Positions 60,068 to 64,000 of a DNA stretch of 64,000 nucleotides are shown in pieces. The stretch covers positions 439,005-503,004 of the forward strand of contig NZ_FOVT01000002.1 of NCBI RefSeq assembly GCF_900115245.1, given 5' to 3'. Every line of letters begins with the position of its first letter. The stretch's first letter is position 1. The notes under the pieces are model-generated. The model did no database searches. It saw only the letters and a program-made list of their open reading frames with translations, and was not told where the DNA came from. This stretch comes from Mesorhizobium sp. NFR06. Lineage in GTDB: Bacteria > Pseudomonadota > Alphaproteobacteria > Rhizobiales > Rhizobiaceae. The translations under genes and the position numbers were made by a program.

Positions 60068-60892
60068 ATGATTTCCAGTATTGCCGAACTGATCTCGGAC
60101 CGCATCGGCACCATGCCGGCGGGCGAACGCCGTGCCGCGCAGACGCTGATTGCCAATTATCCTCTGACCGGGCTGAAGACAGTCGCCGAGTTCTCGGCCG
60201 CGGCCGGCGTCTCCTCGCCGACCATCCTGCGCTTCGTCGCCAGACTCGGTTTCCAGAACTACCCCGAATTCCAGTCGGCGCTGCAGGATGAGCTGGCGGC
60301 GCAATTGCAGTCGCCGGCCTCGCGCACGCTCGATCCGTCCTCGTCCGGCGGCGCCGCTTCGCCGATGCTGGAAGCGACGCTCGACAACATGCGCGAGACG
60401 TTCAGGCATCTGTCCGACAAGCAGCTGGCCGATATCGCCACGCGGCTTGCCGAGCGACGCGGCAAGACTTTCCTGATCGGCGGCCGCTTCACCGATCCGC
60501 TGGCGCGCTACATGGCCGCCCATCTCGCCATCATCCAGCCGGATGTCTACCACCTCGCCGGCCAGGAGAGCATCTGGCGCGACCGGCTGATCGACATGGG
60601 AAAACGCGACGTGCTGGTGATCTTCGACATCCGCCGTTACCAGGAGAGCCTGATCCGCTTTGCCGAGAAAGCACATGAGCGCGGCGTGCAGATCGTGCTC
60701 TTCACCGACCAGTGGCTCTCGCCGATCGCCCGCTTCGCCCGCCATGTGATCGCCGGACGCACCGCCGTGCCTTCGGCTTGGGATTCCTCGGCGGCATTGT
60801 TCGTCGTCGCGGAGACGCTGATTGGTGCCGTCACCCGGCAGCTGGAAGCAGCCGGCGCGAAGCGCATCCGCGACCTCGAAAGCTTGCGTTAG
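60068..60892 (+). CDS. MurR/RpiR-family transcriptional regulator
   Basis: A 274-residue regulator. The N-terminal RpiR helix-turn-helix (about 1-78, with TVAEFSAAAGVSSPTILRFVARLGF) is followed by a SIS sensor domain (about 125-255, with KTFLIGGRFTDPLARYMAAHL and GKRDVLVIFDIRRYQESLI). The SIS domain normally binds a phosphosugar, but regulators of this type also occur in amino acid and amine loci. ATG 60068 has GGGGG eleven bases upstream. Divergent position suggests that it controls the FGase-permease-glnA genes and itself. Its TAG stop coincides with the edge of a repeat. Confidence 0.9.
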   Translation: MISSIAELISDRIGTMPAGERRAAQTLIANYPLTGLKTVAEFSAAAGVSSPTILRFVARLGFQNYPEFQSALQDELAAQLQSPASRTLDPSSSGGAASPMLEATLDNMRETFRHLSDKQLADIATRLAERRGKTFLIGGRFTDPLARYMAAHLAIIQPDVYHLAGQESIWRDRLIDMGKRDVLVIFDIRRYQESLIRFAEKAHERGVQIVLFTDQWLSPIARFARHVIAGRTAVPSAWDSSAALFVVAETLIGAVTRQLEAAGAKRIRDLESLR

Positions 60893-60991
60893 AGCAATTC
60901 CAGGAAAGGTGTGACACGGTTTTCCGTCAGGATTTGCGTCAAAACAAAGAGATAGGGCGTTTCGCCGTTTCCGTGAGACGGTGAAATGCTC
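60892..60991 (+). repeat. Dispersed palindromic repeat, family A copy 5 (full length)
   Basis: This is the clearest copy. GAGCAATTCCAGGAAAGGTG, GTTTTCCGTCAGGATTTGCG and TCAAAACAAAGAGATAGGGCG follow in order, ending in a hairpin of GGGCGTTTCGCCG... with GTGAGACGGTGAAATGCTCT. The ends GAGCA and TGCTC are inverted. Confidence 0.85.
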
Positions 60992-61141
60992 TGGCGGGTC
61001 GTCGGCGGCTTGGACTGGCCCACCGTCTCGGTCGTCTATCTCCTGCCCGCCCGCTTCGTCACGCCCAAGGCGCCTGAGGAAGTGCGGTTGAAGCGCGAGC
61101 TCGCGGAGGCCGCCCATATCGACGGCGAGCCAGCGCATTAG
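60986..61141 (+). CDS. Small hypothetical ORF or gene remnant (51 aa)
   Basis: An open frame from ATG 60986 (inside the repeat edge) to TAG 61139-61141 encodes 51 residues beginning MLWRVVGGLDWPTVSVVYLL and ending with a charged helix rich in Glu, Arg and Ala. It has no ribosome site and ends immediately before the convergent GtrA stop. It may be the C-terminal piece of a gene whose 5' part was replaced by the repeat. I do not recognise the family. Confidence 0.35.
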   Translation: MLWRVVGGLDWPTVSVVYLLPARFVTPKAPEEVRLKRELAEAAHIDGEPAH

Positions 61142-61552
61142 TTATTTCACCAGCCGGCCTTCGATCGACCAGCGCGCCGCCAGGAAGTTCAGCACCGCCG
61201 CCGCCACGACGCCGATGATCTTGGCCGGCCAGACGCCGACGGTCCCCGCCAGCACGGCGATCGAAAGGCTGGAAACACCAAGCGAAATCAGCGCTCCCAG
61301 CGAGACGAAGCGCAGGAAGGAGTGGTGCAGCCGGATGTCCGGGTCCCGCTCGAACGACCAGAACCGGTTTGCCGCGAAGGAGAAGAGCACCGCGATGAAC
61401 CAGGCGCCCACATTGGCGGCCAAGGCCGGCACCGCAAGCTTGAGCAGCAGGAAAAATGCGGAGAGGTCGATACCGGTGTTGACCAGCCCGACCAGGGCAA
61501 AGCGAACGATCTTGTTGCCGGTCGAACGCCGCGGCTGGCCGGCACCGCTCAT
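61142..61552 (-). CDS. GtrA-family membrane protein
   Basis: A 136-residue protein with four membrane helices (near 12-32, 40-60, 78-98 and 105-125) and the GtrA motifs VRFALVGLVNTGIDLSAFFL and AVLFSFAANRFWSFERD. GtrA proteins are thought to flip undecaprenyl- or polyprenyl-linked sugars, working with the neighbouring GT2 transferase. It overlaps the deacetylase stop by ATGA and ends next to a convergent small ORF. Confidence 0.9.
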   Translation of the reverse strand: MSGAGQPRRSTGNKIVRFALVGLVNTGIDLSAFFLLLKLAVPALAANVGAWFIAVLFSFAANRFWSFERDPDIRLHHSFLRFVSLGALISLGVSSLSIAVLAGTVGVWPAKIIGVVAAAVLNFLAARWSIEGRLVK

Positions 61553-62370
61553 GCGCTGACGTCCATGACGCGGGCTCCGACCCGGTCGAGGCTGGCGCCG
61601 AAATCCTGCGAAGAAAGCATCGCATATTCAACCTCGCGCGCGCCCTGCATCGGATCGCGCGCCCGCAACGTGGCGTCGACATGGCCCGGATGGCACATGA
61701 ACAGCCCTTGTTCGGGCAAGGTATCGATCGCGGCGCGCAGCGTTGAAGCGAATTTCTCCGGCTGCCGCCAGTCATAGATGCCGCAAAGCGGTGTCATGAC
61801 CCGAAAGCCGGCCCGCTGCATCGATCTGTTGAAGCCCGCCGCCAGCGTGGCGATCGCCGCGATCTTGGCCGCCGCCGCGTCCAGGCCGGCGAACCCCGGC
61901 GCGCCTCGCAGCGCCGGCTTGCGCGCGCTTTCGCCAAAACGCGCGAGCAACCAATTTCGCACCACGGGAAGAAAATGCACATGCTGGTGCCCGTCGATAT
62001 AGTCGGGCGGGCCAGCCAGCGCTTCGACGAAGCGGTCGTGTTGGGCGTCGAGCTCGGCATGAATGTCGCGCTCGTAGATACGCCCGCGCCGCACCGGCAG
62101 CGCAAGAGAAGCCAACCCGGGCAGCTTGCCTTGCGGCGCCAGGCTGGACAGGCCGGTCACGGCGAGCTGATCGGTGAGGGTAAGATGCAACCCGACGGCG
62201 GCCCTTCGGCGAAAGGGCCTGATGCGCGCCGCCGCCTCTTCCCATTCGGGAAAGCCGGTCATGCAGCCGGTTCCGGTCAGGCGACCGCGCTCGATGAGGT
62301 CGAGGATCGCGCTCGATACTCCCGGCGCCAGCCCGTAGTCGTCGGCAATCAGGCGGATCGACCGGGTCAT
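61549..62370 (-). CDS. YdjC/ChbG-family carbohydrate deacetylase
   Basis: A 273-residue member of the ChbG/HpnK group. The metal-binding acidic pair is in LIADDYGLAPGVS, the His ligands are in VGLHLTLTDQ and DGHQHVHFLPV, and CHPGHVDA is near the C-terminus. Members remove N-acetyl groups from oligosaccharides or lipid-linked sugars. It overlaps both neighbours by ATGA, so deacetylation is linked to the GT2 transferase and GtrA, suggesting modification of a lipid-linked amino sugar. Confidence 0.9.
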   Translation of the reverse strand: MTRSIRLIADDYGLAPGVSSAILDLIERGRLTGTGCMTGFPEWEEAAARIRPFRRRAAVGLHLTLTDQLAVTGLSSLAPQGKLPGLASLALPVRRGRIYERDIHAELDAQHDRFVEALAGPPDYIDGHQHVHFLPVVRNWLLARFGESARKPALRGAPGFAGLDAAAAKIAAIATLAAGFNRSMQRAGFRVMTPLCGIYDWRQPEKFASTLRAAIDTLPEQGLFMCHPGHVDATLRARDPMQGAREVEYAMLSSQDFGASLDRVGARVMDVSA

Positions 62371-63335
62371 TTGCCGGCAGCGGCCCGCTCGGCGGCGTTG
62401 CCGTGGAGGACATCGCGCACGATGTAGACAGGCCGGTCCTTGCTTTCGCTGAGTGTGACCCAGACATATTCGCCGATCAGGCCAAGCAGCGCCAGGTTGA
62501 GGCCGCCCAGCAACACGACGGCGACCATGAGGCTGGGATAACCGGGCACGGCGATGCCGTAGAACAGCACCTCGAACAGCACCTTCACGCCGTAGGCAAG
62601 GCCGGCGAATGCCGCCAGTAGTCCGATGAGGCTGATGACGCGCAGCGGGATCACGGAGAACGAAGTGAACCCTTCCAGGGAGAACGCGATCAGGTTGAAC
62701 CTGCTCCATTTCGACGTGCCGCTGGCGCGGTCTTCCGGCGAATAAAGCACCGCCTTCTGGCGGAAACCGGCCCAGGCGAACAGCCCCTTGTTGAAGCGCC
62801 GCTTGTCGCGCACGCTGGTCAAGGCGCGCGCCACCGCGCCGCGCATGACGCGGAAGTCCCCGGCATTTTCGGGGATATCGAAACGCTGGCTGCTGTTGAT
62901 CAGCTTGTAGAAAATCCGCGCCAGTTGGCTGCGTCGCCAACTCCCCACGCGCCGGTCGTTCTGCGCGTAGACGACGTCGACCTCCGGGTTCCCGACCAGT
63001 TCGCCGATCATCTTCAAGCTGATATCCATGGAATGCTGAAGGTCGGAGTCCATGATCAGCACCATGTCGCCTCGAGAATGATCGAGGCCGGCGAGCACCG
63101 CCGCTTCCTTGCCGAAATTGCGGCTGAGCCGCACGATTTCCCAGGAGCCCGACAATGCCGCGGCGAACGTCTCGGCGCTGCCGTCACGGCTGCCGTCGTC
63201 GACGAGTATCTTGCGGACGGTCATGCCGAATCGCTCCGCCATGGCCGCCTCGAGCCTGTTGAGCAACGCGACAAACGCAACCGCGGATTCGGCCTCGTTG
63301 AAGAATGGCGCGATCACGTCGAGCATCTCAGCCAT
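62367..63335 (-). CDS. Glycosyltransferase family 2 (ArnC/GtrB-like)
   Basis: A 322-residue membrane-anchored GT2 enzyme. The GT-A domain has VDDGSRDGS and the catalytic MDSDLQH (DxD-like) with the QNDRRVGSWRRSQLARIFYKLI segment; two C-terminal helices (about 230-300) hold it in the membrane. It resembles polyprenyl-phosphate sugar transferases that pair with GtrA. ATG 63335 is chosen to limit overlap to 8 bases with the upstream gene; ATG 63326 is also possible. Confidence 0.92.
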   Translation of the reverse strand: MAEMLDVIAPFFNEAESAVAFVALLNRLEAAMAERFGMTVRKILVDDGSRDGSAETFAAALSGSWEIVRLSRNFGKEAAVLAGLDHSRGDMVLIMDSDLQHSMDISLKMIGELVGNPEVDVVYAQNDRRVGSWRRSQLARIFYKLINSSQRFDIPENAGDFRVMRGAVARALTSVRDKRRFNKGLFAWAGFRQKAVLYSPEDRASGTSKWSRFNLIAFSLEGFTSFSVIPLRVISLIGLLAAFAGLAYGVKVLFEVLFYGIAVPGYPSLMVAVVLLGGLNLALLGLIGEYVWVTLSESKDRPVYIVRDVLHGNAAERAAAGK

Positions 63336-64000
63336 GCGCGACAGCTCCGGCGACCTGCATCTGTTGTCTGCTCCGCGTCCAGAACCAGCCAATGAGCATG
63401 CAGGCAATCATGCTGATGCTGATCGGCCGGAACCACGGGTGGAAAACATCGTGCAGGCGGCCATCGACACTGGTCAGTCCGGTAACGAAGAGCAGCGTGG
63501 CCAGAAACCAACGCATTGTTCCGGAGCCCGTCTCGCGCCACAGCAGGGCGATGGAAAGGCCGGCAGGCACTGCCACCATGGCAAAGGTGTTCTGCTCGAC
63601 CCGCGGATTGAAGACGCACATATAGAACGCCGCGGTGAGGAAGACGGCGAGCCCGCTGACGTTCGGGCCGAGTCTGCGGTCGAACTGGAGCACCAGCCAA
63701 AGGGTGAGCAACGCCGCGACGACGCGCACGATCGTCGCTTCAAGCTCGGCAAGCGGCATCCCAAGCCTTGCGAAAGGCGCCGTGAAGTCGGCCGGGACGA
63801 AGGGGCCGGTTGGATCGATCGTCATCGACGTCAGCATCCGGAAAAAATCATGGTACTGGGCATTGATGTAGTCGGTGGGCGCGAAGCCATAGGGGATGGC
63901 GAGCGCGAAAAGGACCGCCAGTACCAGCACTGGTATCAGCCACGGACGCAGCGCTCCCGCCAGGAGCAGCATGATGATCGCCGTGGGCTTGGCGATGACC
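63328..64000 (-). CDS. Polytopic membrane protein, GT87-like (truncated by the window edge)
   Basis: The gene enters from the right edge; 224 or so C-terminal residues are visible. At least five hydrophobic segments, KPTAIIMLLLAGALRPWLIP and a long LWLVLQFDRRLGPNVSGLAVFLTAAFYMCVFNP resemble polyprenol-phosphate-sugar-dependent mannosyltransferases of the GT87/DUF2029 type. The tail ends QQMQVAGAVAHG and overlaps the GT2 start. It fits the lipid-linked sugar theme of the three genes downstream. Confidence 0.7.
   Translation of the reverse strand, partial: VIAKPTAIIMLLLAGALRPWLIPVLVLAVLFALAIPYGFAPTDYINAQYHDFFRMLTSMTIDPTGPFVPADFTAPFARLGMPLAELEATIVRVVAALLTLWLVLQFDRRLGPNVSGLAVFLTAAFYMCVFNPRVEQNTFAMVAVPAGLSIALLWRETGSGTMRWFLATLLFVTGLTSVDGRLHDVFHPWFRPISISMIACMLIGWFWTRSRQQMQVAGAVAHG

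Overview
This window looks like chromosomal DNA of a Mesorhizobium-type alphaproteobacterium (Hyphomicrobiales). The reasons are uniformly high GC, strong third-position GC bias, a rhizobial-type CpdR, an IMPase-type HisN, two N-formylglutamate amidohydrolase (FGase) paralogs, high-affinity sugar and polyamine ABC systems, and a family of palindromic intergenic repeats that I associate with Mesorhizobium. There is no rRNA, phage, insertion sequence or CRISPR array. One tRNA (Val, GAC) is present.

Layout. 1-9.5 kb: envelope and housekeeping genes (hemH, an SPFH/NfeD pair, kdsD, an outer-membrane barrel, galU, a MltB-like transglycosylase and an SGNH-fold protein that lacks its catalytic Ser and His). 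9.6-18 kb: a MAPEG protein, the gltB/gltD glutamate synthase genes and a threonine aldolase. 18-25 kb: an MBL hydrolase, a TauE/SafE permease, an Hsp20 gene with a ROSE-like RNA thermometer, a lipase-like hydrolase, a HabA-like membrane protein, hisN, a small RNA gene resembling MmgR (alpha-r8), an FGase, cpdR and tRNA-Val.

25.5-43 kb: a large catabolic locus under a LacI regulator. It holds a DUF993 TIM-barrel protein (divergent), a Gfo/Idh/MocA oxidoreductase, a fused CoA-transferase, an enoyl-CoA hydratase, an aldehyde dehydrogenase, a complete sugar ABC transporter, two GMC oxidoreductases, an SDR, a Dabb protein and an MFS transporter. Two near-identical palindromes around GAACGTTC in the DUF993-lacI intergenic region are the likely operators. 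The combination of carbohydrate uptake with CoA-thioester chemistry does not match a pathway I can name.

43-61 kb: a DMT exporter, an EEP-family hydrolase, a Na+/H+ antiporter, then a long minus-strand run: a polyamine/Fe-type ABC transporter, an iron alcohol dehydrogenase, an aldehyde dehydrogenase, an HTH-PIN toxin-antitoxin-like pair, a glutamine-synthetase-family gamma-glutamyl ligase, two paralogous APC permeases and an FGase-family hydrolase, with a divergent RpiR regulator. A frameshifted remnant of a second glnA between the two permeases shows that a permease-glnA module was once duplicated in tandem. The gene set suggests use of an amine or amino alcohol through gamma-glutamylation.

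61-64 kb: a membrane-linked glycosylation set (GtrA, YdjC/ChbG deacetylase, GT2 transferase, truncated GT87-like membrane protein).

Dispersed palindromic repeats lie between many genes, and several coding sequences end on a stop codon at or inside a repeat edge. Long antisense ORFs over gltB, galU-mltB, the crotonase-ALDH region and the alcohol dehydrogenase are GC-bias shadows and are not annotated.
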